Assembly: GCA_011053005.1 (NCBI GenBank)
Contig: DRHW01000005.1
Span: 62,001-126,000, forward strand
Source of the DNA: Methylophaga sp.
GTDB lineage: Bacteria > Pseudomonadota > Gammaproteobacteria > Nitrosococcales > Methylophagaceae
Direction of reading: 5' to 3'
DNA length: 64,000 bases
Below the pieces are notes generated by a model, which saw only the letters and a list, made by a program, of their open reading frames with translations, was not told the DNA's origin and ran no database searches. The translations under genes and the position numbers were made by a program. The number at the start of each line of letters is the position of its first letter. Positions within the stretch are counted from its first letter, which is position 1. Shown here piece after piece: positions 8,026 through 16,846 of the stretch.

Positions 8026-10002
8026 TTAAGAGCCAATCACCCCACCATCATTTTTAGTAATCATCACGGTGGTAGCTCTTGGACGTGTAACACCATCAGA
8101 AGCTGGATAGCTAATACCAGGATGTTGAATATTAACCCACATGGTCGTGTAATCTGGACTCCAAGTAATACCCGTTAATTCACAACCTCGTGGCCCGACG
8201 AGAAAACGCTTTACTTCTTTTGTTGTCGGATTTGCACATAGCACTTGATTTGTCCCCATATTGTGCATGGCAGCGTTATCATCATCATAATCCGTCAGAA
8301 TCCATAAACGTCCGTCTTGATCAAACCCTAATCCATCAGGTGATGAAAAAATATCACCATTAATATTGCCGATTAGATTTTTAGGAATAGCTTGACCCTC
8401 TTTATCAACGGACCCTTTACGTTCACCTGCTAATAAAAAAATATCCCAGACAAATTGAGTGGCCGCTGGATCAGCATCATCTTCGACAATTTTAATAATC
8501 TGTCCATGTTCATTATCAGGTCTTGGGTTGGCAGCATTGAGCTCGAAGTCTAAACCGCGTTTTGTATTATTGGTCAGTGAGACATAAACATCTAGATTAT
8601 GTGGGTTGATAGTGGCCCATTCTGGTCTATCCATAGGGGTTGCGCCTAATAAATCGGCTGCTGCTCGTGCATTAACCAAGACCTCCGCTTGACTTACAAA
8701 GCCATTCTCAGCGTTAAGTGCACCTTGACCATGAACTAACGGTAACCAAACGCCAGAGCGGTCATCATTAAATCTAGCAACATACAATGTACCGTCATCT
8801 AAATAGTCATTAGTATGCGGCGTTTTTCCTTTCTCAAATCGTTGTTTTGGCACAAATTTATAAACATATTCGCCCCTCGTATCATCACCAGAATAGAACG
8901 CCATTTGACCATTTTCGGCGACTGAAGGAGCGACACATTCTCGACAAAAACGACCGAAAGCCGTTCGTTTAACCGGCTTACTGGTTGGATCAAAAGGATC
9001 GATTTCAACAACCCAACCAAAACGGTTTGGCTCATTAACAAACCCTTGGTGAGGCAAGTCATTCTTAGGAGTAGCATCATAACGCTGGTCGGCAGTATTC
9101 CAGGCGTACTTGTTCGCCTTGTTATCTGTTGAGATGCCATAACGACGATGCGATATACGTTGATTCCAATCATCTTTATTCTGATTTACAAAGTAGTTAT
9201 GCCAATTTTCTTCACAGGTTAAATAGGTACCCCAAGGTGTGAAACCATTAGAACAGTTATTAAGTGTACCCATGATTTCAACGCCTTCTGGATCAGCCAT
9301 CGTTTTCATTAAATCATGTTGAGCCAACGGGCCACTAATTTTCATGGGTGTTAAGTTTGAGATACGGCGGTTATAGCTAGAAGGATAGACGCGTTGCCAT
9401 TGATTATCTTTGTCTTTTTTAAGTTCAATGACACTGACACCGTGGGCGGCTTGTTCTTTTTTTACCTCCTCCAATGGTCGTTTACCATCGATATAAGCAA
9501 AGCCATTTTTATGCAAGGTTGGATTTACATATTCATGATTAACAACTAATAATCCACGGTTAACATCATCAGGAAATGCAAAAAAATGCATTCCGTCATT
9601 ATTATCGCCCGCTTGTTTTAACTGTTCTTGCCATGTATTGCTCGCATCTTTTTTCCAATCAACGGCACCCGTTACTACTTTGTCACCCCATGAGAAGAAG
9701 GCTTGTGCTTTATACCCATCAGCCACTACAACGCTATCAAAGTCAGGACCCGTTTGCGGCTGGATATTGTTAAAACCAATAAAAGGAATATTGAGTGGCG
9801 TTTTATCTGCTGCAAAGACAAGTTTGCTGGTTAATCCTAAGCTAAAAAAACTAATTGCGGCGGCACTTAAGCTGCCTTTCAAAAGTTGACGGCGTGTTAA
9901 GTCTAATGACTCTAACCTTGGGTTATCAGAAGGATTAATTACACGATCATCTAATTCAGATACCGTTTGATGAAAATCAGCAGGGTTTTTGTACTCAATC
10001 AT
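8026..10002 (-). CDS. phoX: PhoX-family alkaline phosphatase, Tat-exported
   Basis: PhoX enzymes release phosphate from phosphomonoesters and need calcium and iron rather than the zinc of PhoA. The 658 residues are of family length. A twin-arginine signal is plain: TRRQLLKGS at 36-44 followed by a hydrophobic run ending VFA-AD at about 65, so it folds in the cytoplasm and acts outside it. Family blocks include DPEGVEIMGTLNNCSNGFTPWGTYLTCEENW (about residues 235-268, C of NNCSNG and E of EEN being metal/active-site positions), FGRFCRECVAP and SPDGLGFDQDGRLWI. It is the last gene of the operon, 14 bases after tonB. Confidence 0.93.
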   Translation of the reverse strand: MIEYKNPADFHQTVSELDDRVINPSDNPRLESLDLTRRQLLKGSLSAAAISFFSLGLTSKLVFAADKTPLNIPFIGFNNIQPQTGPDFDSVVVADGYKAQAFFSWGDKVVTGAVDWKKDASNTWQEQLKQAGDNNDGMHFFAFPDDVNRGLLVVNHEYVNPTLHKNGFAYIDGKRPLEEVKKEQAAHGVSVIELKKDKDNQWQRVYPSSYNRRISNLTPMKISGPLAQHDLMKTMADPEGVEIMGTLNNCSNGFTPWGTYLTCEENWHNYFVNQNKDDWNQRISHRRYGISTDNKANKYAWNTADQRYDATPKNDLPHQGFVNEPNRFGWVVEIDPFDPTSKPVKRTAFGRFCRECVAPSVAENGQMAFYSGDDTRGEYVYKFVPKQRFEKGKTPHTNDYLDDGTLYVARFNDDRSGVWLPLVHGQGALNAENGFVSQAEVLVNARAAADLLGATPMDRPEWATINPHNLDVYVSLTNNTKRGLDFELNAANPRPDNEHGQIIKIVEDDADPAATQFVWDIFLLAGERKGSVDKEGQAIPKNLIGNINGDIFSSPDGLGFDQDGRLWILTDYDDDNAAMHNMGTNQVLCANPTTKEVKRFLVGPRGCELTGITWSPDYTTMWVNIQHPGISYPASDGVTRPRATTVMITKNDGGVIGS

Positions 10003-10016
10003 GGTTAGAAGTCTCT

Positions 10017-10859
10017 TTATTTAAGACGATATTCGAAGGTGTTTTTTACACGTTTAACGACAACAGCCTTGCCATCAATCATTCTGGGTTTATAACGGAA
10101 GTCTTTGGTTGCCTCTAACGATGGTCGCTTAAACAACGGGTGGCATTCACCCATAATCTCAGGCGATACAACACGGCCTTGCTCATTGACATCATATTGC
10201 ACAGTACAATCACCCTCGAGATTTTTCCGCATTGCACCTTTAGGGTATTTGGGCGCCGTTTTATCTATCGGTAGATACTGTTCTATCTGTTGTGCATCTC
10301 CTGTATTTTCTGCTGCCATCGCCTTTACATTATTATTCACTTTGTGAGGGGCACTTGCCGATGTAGCAGGCTTGCTGACCTTTTTATTGTCTATTAGTGT
10401 CGGTTTAGTTTTTTGAGATTTAACCTGGTTTTCTATAGGCTTAGCCTGAACTTTGGGTTTCGGTTTTACTTTTGGTTTGATATTAGGCTTTACCTGTTTT
10501 TTTACCACGGGAATAGGCTTTACTTCAGGTTCGGCTTTTTTTACTCGTTCGAAAGCTAAATCTTGTTTCACAACGGGTGGCTTTATTTCAGGCTTTAGTA
10601 CAATGGGTTCTGACACTATTGGTTCAGGCTCGTTCACCATTTCAACAGGTTTAACTACCGGTTTAGGCAAGGTATACATCTGAATATTGATGGTTTTAAC
10701 AGCAGCAGGTGGGTGCTCACTTACAGACCAAGAGCCAAATAGCAGAAAGGCCACTGCTCCATGTAATAAAACCACTTTCAACAGTGCTATATTATTCATT
10801 TCATTAGGAATTATGGGCGAACTGATATAGCTTAGGTTCGCCATGCTATGACTAGACAT
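10017..10859 (-). CDS. tonB: TonB-family energy transducer
   Basis: A 280-residue TonB protein that couples proton flow through ExbB/ExbD to outer-membrane receptors. One membrane anchor lies at about 24-44 (ALLKVVLLHGAVAFLLFG), followed by a long Pro/Lys/Val-rich periplasmic spacer (about 55-150). A C-terminal TonB domain (about 195-280) has APKYPKGA, GDCTVQYDVNEQGRV and a final FEYRLK. Its start overlaps the exbD stop by eight bases. Lying between the phytase receptor and phoX, it is probably dedicated to that receptor rather than being the cell's only TonB. Confidence 0.92.
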   Translation of the reverse strand: MSSHSMANLSYISSPIIPNEMNNIALLKVVLLHGAVAFLLFGSWSVSEHPPAAVKTINIQMYTLPKPVVKPVEMVNEPEPIVSEPIVLKPEIKPPVVKQDLAFERVKKAEPEVKPIPVVKKQVKPNIKPKVKPKPKVQAKPIENQVKSQKTKPTLIDNKKVSKPATSASAPHKVNNNVKAMAAENTGDAQQIEQYLPIDKTAPKYPKGAMRKNLEGDCTVQYDVNEQGRVVSPEIMGECHPLFKRPSLEATKDFRYKPRMIDGKAVVVKRVKNTFEYRLK

Positions 10860-11301
10860 CTGGCGATTCCGTTATCAAACCAACATCATTAATGCCCGCT
10901 TGTTGCAATGCTGCTATAGCTTTGATGACCGAGAGGTAATCTGTTGATTTATCACCACGAATAAAAAATAAAAGATCGGAATGTTGCTGTTTGATCCGTT
11001 CGATTTTGGCAACCATATCATCTAAGGTCACCGCCTGATCAGATCGCAATTTAATATCCACTTCAGAACCTACATTCCAATAATAATTGCCATCCGATAC
11101 TACCGATAACGTAAGAATAGTTTTTTTAGTATCGGTCGGTAATGCTTTGGCAGCGACTTTGGGCAAGTCTAACTTCACACCCTGAACTAAAAGTGGAGCG
11201 GTTACCATGAAGATAACGAGCAATACCAACATTACATCAATATAAGGCACCACATTCATTTCAGCCTTAGGTGCATATTTGGGCGTAGGCCGTTTTAACA
11301 T
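10852..11301 (-). CDS. exbD: Biopolymer transport protein ExbD
   Basis: The proton-channel partner of ExbB, 149 residues from ATG 11301, which has GAGG eight bases before it; an upstream ATG at 11409 lies deep in exbB and is rejected. The N-terminus is cytosolic (MLKRPTPKYAPKAEMN). One membrane helix is VVPYIDVMLVLLVIFMV with the essential aspartate D23 in YIDVM. The periplasmic domain carries the usual FFIRGDKSTDY and AGINDVGLIT motifs. It starts seven bases after the exbB stop and overlaps tonB, so the three are translated as a unit. Confidence 0.94.
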   Translation of the reverse strand: MLKRPTPKYAPKAEMNVVPYIDVMLVLLVIFMVTAPLLVQGVKLDLPKVAAKALPTDTKKTILTLSVVSDGNYYWNVGSEVDIKLRSDQAVTLDDMVAKIERIKQQHSDLLFFIRGDKSTDYLSVIKAIAALQQAGINDVGLITESPDV

Positions 11302-11308
11302 GTCGACC

Positions 11309-12010
11309 TCACGCAGCTTTTGATAATGGAGTGTGATGCATAATACGCTGCAAGCGAGTAATGAACTCATTACCGAAATGGTAATAACGAGTCCCAATAC
11401 TGCCAGCACGTTTACTAAGTTGGTTATAAGCCACTACCGCAGGAATCGCTGCAAACAAGCCCATTGCAGTTGCAATAAGTGCTTCCGCAATACCCGGTGC
11501 AACCGTATTTAACGTGGCTTGTTCAACTTGAGAAAGGCCAATAAATGAATTCATAATGCCCCAAACCGTACCGAATAAACCGATATAAGGGCTTACCGAA
11601 CCAATCGTAGCAAGATACGATAAGCCTTTTTCCAGTTCAACTTCTTGTTCACCGATATTAACCATCATTGCACGTTCGACATTATCAACAATGTCATCTT
11701 GATACAGTGTTCCAACGGTCTTAAACTTAGAGTATTCAATCATCCCCGTTTGATAAATGCCTTCAATAGCAGGTGAGAGCATGCCTGTATCATCGCTTAG
11801 TTGTAGGCTTCTGATATCTGCCGTTTGACGAAATTGTTGTTGAAATTGGTGATTCTTCTTTTCTAGTTTACCCAGCACATTTGAACGCCAAATTATTAAA
11901 TACCAACTCAACATTGAGGCTGCTACTAAAATCAGCATCACCACTTTAACCAGCATGCTAGCATCGCTGACTAGCCCCCAAATGGTCATTTCATTTAATG
12001 TATTTTCCAT
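11309..12010 (-). CDS. exbB: ExbB/TolQ-type proton channel
   Basis: A MotA/TolQ/ExbB family inner-membrane protein of 233 residues with three helices: about 20-40 (VVMLILVAASMLSWYLIIW), about 135-155 (LSYLATIGSVSPYIGLFGTVWGIM) and about 170-195 (PGIAEALIATAMGLFAAIPAV). The family signature GLFGTVWGIMNSF and the conserved threonines of the second and third helices are present. Its placement with exbD and tonB and next to a TonB-dependent receptor makes ExbB function more likely than TolQ. It starts 12 bases after the phytase gene stop. Confidence 0.92.
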   Translation of the reverse strand: MENTLNEMTIWGLVSDASMLVKVVMLILVAASMLSWYLIIWRSNVLGKLEKKNHQFQQQFRQTADIRSLQLSDDTGMLSPAIEGIYQTGMIEYSKFKTVGTLYQDDIVDNVERAMMVNIGEQEVELEKGLSYLATIGSVSPYIGLFGTVWGIMNSFIGLSQVEQATLNTVAPGIAEALIATAMGLFAAIPAVVAYNQLSKRAGSIGTRYYHFGNEFITRLQRIMHHTPLSKAA

Positions 12011-12022
12011 AACGAATTCCTA

Positions 12023-13957
12023 TTAATATCTATTTAATTTAAGTTGTGAAGCGATGCGTGACCAAGGAATATATTTGAAGTTTTGGTTTTGCTCTGGCAT
12101 CCGGTTACGACCATCTTGAACCACCAACATACCTTGATTCCAGACCCCTCCTAAATTGACGGAAGTTACATCAAGGCCATCGGTTTCAGAAGCACCATCA
12201 ATACCTGCAGCTGGATTAATACCCACTTGGAATGCACCACGATAGGTAAACGGGGGCAAGGCATCAGTGATGACATAACTGTTATTACCTTGGCTTGAAA
12301 TCACAAGATAACGCTCTTTCGTTCCCTGATATAAACTAATACCTTCAATATCCGCTTTTAGATTTTTACCCACCGACATAACTTTCATCATCTTAGTTGA
12401 AGCGTCAGCCCGTGCATCTAATGTCCACACGGCAACATTTTCTTCACCGATAAATAAGCGATTATTCGCATCATCTGCAACACAGCCTTCCGGTTGTGTA
12501 TCAACGTTAAATTCACGTACGAGATCTGCTGATATTTGGCCCTTGGTCACTTTCATGTGATATTGGATAAAACGACCATCTTTATCATTAACGATGGTGT
12601 AAATATCACCTCGAGTGTTTTTATACATACACAGGCCATAAATATCATCAAGTGTCGTGTCTATTTCGCCTAACTCAGAAACCTCGCCGGTGCTGGGCTC
12701 AATAGCAAAAGCCTGAAGTGTATTGTTGTCACGGTTACTGGCGACAGCTAAATCAATGGGGTGATGATTGAAGTTGAAACCCGTTCGAATATCGACATTA
12801 TTGATCCTGCCCACTGGCAAGCTTTGCTTGAGTTTACCTACCATGTCATAGACTAATAAGCCTCCTTGTTTATTCGTTACCAATACACGACTTTGTTCGG
12901 GAAATTGTTGATTGACCCAAATGGCAGGGTCATCAGCTGCATCGCCCAAACTAGGGACTGCATCTGTTTCAACTTCAGGCATAACAGAAGGGATAATAGA
13001 TATTGATTTTGTTGCTTTTTCAATCCAGGGCAAAGTATAAAAAACCAATCCGTCATCATGCTGAATGGCAATATCTAACTTATCTTTATTGATTAGCGTA
13101 CTTACGTTCTTAGGTGAGTTTAATGCAGCCAGTGAATAAACCGATTTTAAAGACCATTGTTTAGCCTGCTCGGTGTAGACCTGAAGGTCTTTGGCTTGCT
13201 CATCAATGACTAATAAACCATTCGGTATCAACTGCATGCCCAGTGCACTGCTTTTTATCTTGCCAAATGGTTGAGCTAGCGCAACAGGGTTACGAACAAG
13301 ATCGGCTTCAGCATGAGCATCATAAGCCCAGATACCGACTTTTTCTTCATTTACAAACAGTAATGAAGCTGCATCATCAACCTGACAAAACTCGCTATTA
13401 GGGGGTGTGCTTAAATTACGAATTAACTTTGCCTGCTTTAAGCTGTTAGCACTGTCTGCCACCAACCATTGCTGACCCTGCCCTTCTTCACCGATCAAAA
13501 ACAAGAAGCCATTCTTAACCGAGTCTTGGTATAGGCAGACGCCCTCAATTTTAAAATTAGTCTTCGGAATTCGTTGCAGATTCGTCCACTCTTTTGTGCG
13601 CTTATTAAATACTGTGACTAAAGCTTGCTGGTTTTTAGTATCCACTGTGGCCAGTAATAAACCATTTTTAACGAGTCGATGATCGATACTGCCAAAATCA
13701 CCTTTGATTAAACTCAGCTGTTTGCCATCCTTATTTTCGACGGCAATTCCTTTGTGTTTGTAGGCCGTAACACGATCAGCATCTGGCATGAAGTCGATAT
13801 TTTCTAACAATTGTGAGGCTTCAATTTTGTGCTCAAGCTGTTGGCCAACACGCTGTAAATCGCTATCAGCCAACACAGTAGTCGCACTTATTGCTGCGAA
13901 ACAACTCAATAGAATAGTCGAGGTTTTTTTTAAACGTTCATTCATCATTCTTTTCAT
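12023..13957 (-). CDS. Beta-propeller phytase with duplicated propeller
   Basis: Beta-propeller phytases remove phosphate from calcium-phytate (inositol hexakisphosphate) outside the cytoplasm. The 644-residue protein has a signal peptide (cleavage near VLA-DS, about 30). The C-terminal half (about 325-644) is a canonical phytase: DAADDPAIWVN, VTNKQGGLLVYD, NNVDIRTGF, DDIYGLC, QPEGCVADD, IGEENVAVW, ADIEGISLY and DGLDVT. The N-terminal half (about 32-320) is a diverged copy: SEFCQVDDAASLLFVNEEKVGIW parallels PEGCVADDANNRLFIGEENVAVW, while its DxDxP-type calcium ligands are not evident. It lies 24 bases after the receptor gene. Single-domain phytases are about 350-380 residues, so this is a tandem form. 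Confidence 0.92.
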   Translation of the reverse strand: MKRMMNERLKKTSTILLSCFAAISATTVLADSDLQRVGQQLEHKIEASQLLENIDFMPDADRVTAYKHKGIAVENKDGKQLSLIKGDFGSIDHRLVKNGLLLATVDTKNQQALVTVFNKRTKEWTNLQRIPKTNFKIEGVCLYQDSVKNGFLFLIGEEGQGQQWLVADSANSLKQAKLIRNLSTPPNSEFCQVDDAASLLFVNEEKVGIWAYDAHAEADLVRNPVALAQPFGKIKSSALGMQLIPNGLLVIDEQAKDLQVYTEQAKQWSLKSVYSLAALNSPKNVSTLINKDKLDIAIQHDDGLVFYTLPWIEKATKSISIIPSVMPEVETDAVPSLGDAADDPAIWVNQQFPEQSRVLVTNKQGGLLVYDMVGKLKQSLPVGRINNVDIRTGFNFNHHPIDLAVASNRDNNTLQAFAIEPSTGEVSELGEIDTTLDDIYGLCMYKNTRGDIYTIVNDKDGRFIQYHMKVTKGQISADLVREFNVDTQPEGCVADDANNRLFIGEENVAVWTLDARADASTKMMKVMSVGKNLKADIEGISLYQGTKERYLVISSQGNNSYVITDALPPFTYRGAFQVGINPAAGIDGASETDGLDVTSVNLGGVWNQGMLVVQDGRNRMPEQNQNFKYIPWSRIASQLKLNRY

Positions 13958-13981
13958 AATAGTTCTTTATTTTTAATGGCT

Positions 13982-16477
13982 TTAGAAGTCAGTTAATGTA
14001 AATCCAATTTTCAACGCAGGACCATACTCTTCATACTGAGCGTTATATGAGTTCTTACCTGTATACACATAGTAGTGTTCATCAGTTAAGTTCTTGGCTT
14101 CAAAGGTAATTTGGGCATGCTTAGTGACAAAGTAACTAGCACTGAAATCAACAAAGACTTGCGAGTCAACATACAAGTCATGCTCTTTATCTTCTATTGC
14201 TGCCACTTCTTTTAAATAGTTTGATTTGTAATTAGTTGAAATACGCATACTGAGCTTGTCATTTTCCCAACCCAGCATCAGGTTTCCAACACGCTTAGAT
14301 TGCCCAGGCAAGTCAATTTCACGTTGGTTATTTTTACCACTTATCTCAGCATCAGATTGACTGAAGGTCGCATTAGCACCAATAATGACGCCACTCCAAA
14401 TGCCCGGTAACCAATCGAGCTTCTGATTGTAAGCAACCTCAATACCATAAACCTCTGCTTTATCACCATTCGCAAACGTTTTAGCTTCTTTAAAGTTTTC
14501 ATAAGCACCAGGCGTCTCAGCGACATCGGTGTTATAAACAAAATCTGAGATGTCTTTATAGAATACAAAAGTAGATACAGCACCTGCTCGGCCCATATAA
14601 TGCTCAATACCTAAGTCCAAATTACTTGATTTCATAGGGTCGAGATCGGGGTTACCAAATTCTGCTTTATCATCATCGATGTACACACCGGGTGTTAAAG
14701 CCTCAAATGTTGGTCTTACTACCGTGTTAGTCCAAGCGGCGCGAACTTGAGTGTTGTCATCGACATAATAACGGGCATGGAGACCAGGCAATAAATCACC
14801 ATAACTGTTATTTTTAGTAGTGGAAGAGAACGTTTCGCTGTCTTTATCAAAGCTAGTGCCTTGCGCTTTAAAATCAGTGTGCTCATAACGCAAGCCGGTG
14901 ATAATGGTCCAGCTATCTAAATCTAGCGTATTCATCACATAAGCAGCATCAATATCTTCATGCATTTCAAAATCATTAATGCGTGAATCTTCTTCATTGT
15001 ATTCTTTAGTGAGATTACCCAGCTGCGATGTTAATTTCTGCGTGCTGATGGCTGGACCAAATTGATTCAAACTGTAATCTACACTGCCTGAAGTCACATC
15101 CGCTAAGGCTAAATTTCCCTCATAAGTCCATGCTTCGCCATCATTTGTTTTTTCGCGACGAGAGAGCTTGCTACCAAATTTAACTTGTGAAGCATAACCA
15201 TTAACCTCAAAATCACGTGCTATATCAAATTTAATATTCTTTTCAGTATCTTCAGTATATTGGTTTTCCAATTCGACCTTATCTAAGGTGAAATTAGCGG
15301 GGTTATAGTAGCTACTACTAGCCGTTAAATGCGGTTGGCGATTATCGGTAAAACCAACATTATTAAATGAATCACCTTCAAACTTTGCTTTGGCAATATG
15401 ATCAGGGGTGTCTTCACTAGATTGGCTATAACCAATTTGGCCATTAACAGTCCACAGCCCAATGGCTTTATCACCACCAAACACAAACGACTTAACTTCT
15501 TGGGTTTCTTTTCGATCTTTTAATTCACGCGTACCCTCTGCATCATTACCTATTTCACCGGCTGAAAGTGCATCATCAAATTTAATAGAAGCGGCTTGTC
15601 GTGTTTCAGTATCACTAAACTTACTATATAAGGTACGTAAGTAGAAATTGGTCTCGTTATCGTATTTATAGTCAAAGTTAAGACCAAAACCAAGGCGCTC
15701 ACGTGTTATTTGGTAATCACGCTGATCAAATTCTTCTAATTTAGCGCCATCACTAAAATCCCAAGCCCCACCGGTTTCAACATTATCTGAACCAAAGTCA
15801 CGCTCTTGCCAGCTCAATGCAGCAGCAATACCTAAGTTATTCGTCCCGTTACCTACACTAAAAATATCACTGACAGCACCTGAGCCTTTCGGGCTGGTTT
15901 TTTCGACATTGCTATCGTAGTTTCCCTCACCTGATAGCGTGTAAAACAAACCGTCATGATCAAAGGCAGATAAGCTTCTTACATTGATTGTCCCTCCTAG
16001 TGAATTAGCATCCATGTCAGGTGTCAGCGTTTTTACTACTGATAATGATTGAATCAATTCACTCGGTAATACATCTAACGCAACCGCGCGGGTACCACTT
16101 TCAGGAGAAGGGATGTTGGTGCCATTAATGGTGACATTATTTAATTCAGGGGCCAAACCACGTACGGAAACAAAGCGACCTTCACCTTGATCTTGTTCAA
16201 CAGACACACCGGGTATGCGTTGCAATGCCTCAGCTGCATTATCATCAGGTAACTGGCCAATACCATCAGCATGAACCACACTTTCAATACTGTTTGAATT
16301 GCGCTGCTCTTTTAAGGCCTTATCAACTTGTGCTGCTTGGCCAAACACTTGAACCGTTTCTAAGTTCACTTCTTCGGCAAAAGTAACATTATTAGCACCG
16401 AAACTGCTGGCCATTGCTAACCCAAGTAAGGTTCGTTTAAACAAGCGCGGTTGCGTGTTATCTAGGTGAATATTCAT
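13982..16477 (-). CDS. TonB-dependent outer-membrane receptor, likely for phytate or its products
   Basis: A plug-and-barrel receptor of 831 residues from ATG 16477, which has AGGA nine bases upstream; ATG 16498 is possible but has no ribosome site. The signal peptide ends near TFA-EE. A TonB box ETVQV follows at once. The plug (about 40-165) has IPGVSVEQDQGEGRFVSVRGL and SLGGTINV. The barrel ends in phenylalanine (TLTDF), as outer-membrane assembly requires. It is first in the operon with phytase, exbB, exbD, tonB and phoX. Substrate is inferred from that context only; beta-propeller phytases are known to occur beside such receptors in aquatic proteobacteria. Confidence 0.9.
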   Translation of the reverse strand: MNIHLDNTQPRLFKRTLLGLAMASSFGANNVTFAEEVNLETVQVFGQAAQVDKALKEQRNSNSIESVVHADGIGQLPDDNAAEALQRIPGVSVEQDQGEGRFVSVRGLAPELNNVTINGTNIPSPESGTRAVALDVLPSELIQSLSVVKTLTPDMDANSLGGTINVRSLSAFDHDGLFYTLSGEGNYDSNVEKTSPKGSGAVSDIFSVGNGTNNLGIAAALSWQERDFGSDNVETGGAWDFSDGAKLEEFDQRDYQITRERLGFGLNFDYKYDNETNFYLRTLYSKFSDTETRQAASIKFDDALSAGEIGNDAEGTRELKDRKETQEVKSFVFGGDKAIGLWTVNGQIGYSQSSEDTPDHIAKAKFEGDSFNNVGFTDNRQPHLTASSSYYNPANFTLDKVELENQYTEDTEKNIKFDIARDFEVNGYASQVKFGSKLSRREKTNDGEAWTYEGNLALADVTSGSVDYSLNQFGPAISTQKLTSQLGNLTKEYNEEDSRINDFEMHEDIDAAYVMNTLDLDSWTIITGLRYEHTDFKAQGTSFDKDSETFSSTTKNNSYGDLLPGLHARYYVDDNTQVRAAWTNTVVRPTFEALTPGVYIDDDKAEFGNPDLDPMKSSNLDLGIEHYMGRAGAVSTFVFYKDISDFVYNTDVAETPGAYENFKEAKTFANGDKAEVYGIEVAYNQKLDWLPGIWSGVIIGANATFSQSDAEISGKNNQREIDLPGQSKRVGNLMLGWENDKLSMRISTNYKSNYLKEVAAIEDKEHDLYVDSQVFVDFSASYFVTKHAQITFEAKNLTDEHYYVYTGKNSYNAQYEEYGPALKIGFTLTDF

Positions 16478-16515
16478 TGCTTTGTATCCTGCAGTCATAA
16501 GTTAAGATGACGCAC

Positions 16516-16549
16516 AGTCTAGTTTCACAAAATGACAAAGATGTGACAG
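16516..16549 (-). promoter_or_regulatory. Pho box and -10 element upstream of the receptor-phytase operon
   Basis: Minus-strand reading gives CTGTCAC (16549-16543), four bases ATCT, TTGTCAT (16538-16532), then ten bases and TAGACT (16521-16516). This is the 7-4-7 direct repeat recognised by PhoB (CTGTCAT repeats) with a -10 at the spacing of PhoB-activated promoters and no sigma-70 -35. Transcription would begin near 16509, about 30 bases before ATG 16477. The match is seen directly; PhoB control is inferred. Confidence 0.7.
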
Positions 16550-16767
16550 AAAAACCCAAAAACATATTAAATCAATGACTTACATAGTTACCCTTGTAGG
16601 TAATGAGCTCATTTGACTCAATACAGACTTCCCATTTTGATATTAAAAACGCGATGGAGCACACAGTAATACTGGTGCAACAGTATCTTGAAGAGATCAC
16701 AGTTCATAAACCGTTATGATTATTATCATTTTTCACACACTATTTATGAGCTAATTTGACTACTCAC

Positions 16768-16801
16768 CTGTAATTAACTTGTCATACTTATCGCGTAACT
16801 T
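16768..16801 (+). promoter_or_regulatory. Second, weaker Pho-box-like site upstream of the GGDEF/AraC pair
   Basis: Plus-strand reading gives CTGTAAT (16768-16774), TAAC, TTGTCAT (16779-16785), ten bases, then a poor -10 candidate TAACTT (16796-16801). The 7-4-7 layout and ten-base gap repeat those of the divergent operon. The rest of this 348-bp divergent region (16499-16846) holds no ORF I would call. Confidence 0.4.
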
Positions 16802-16846
16802 GCCAACCATATAAAGCATTTTCAGGTTAAAAGGTTCCGCAAGTTA

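Noticed and set aside
16477-16498. ATG 16498 as start of the TonB-dependent receptor
   Set aside because: It has no ribosome site and lies about ten bases from the predicted transcription start; ATG 16477 has AGGA at the right distance and still gives a full signal peptide.
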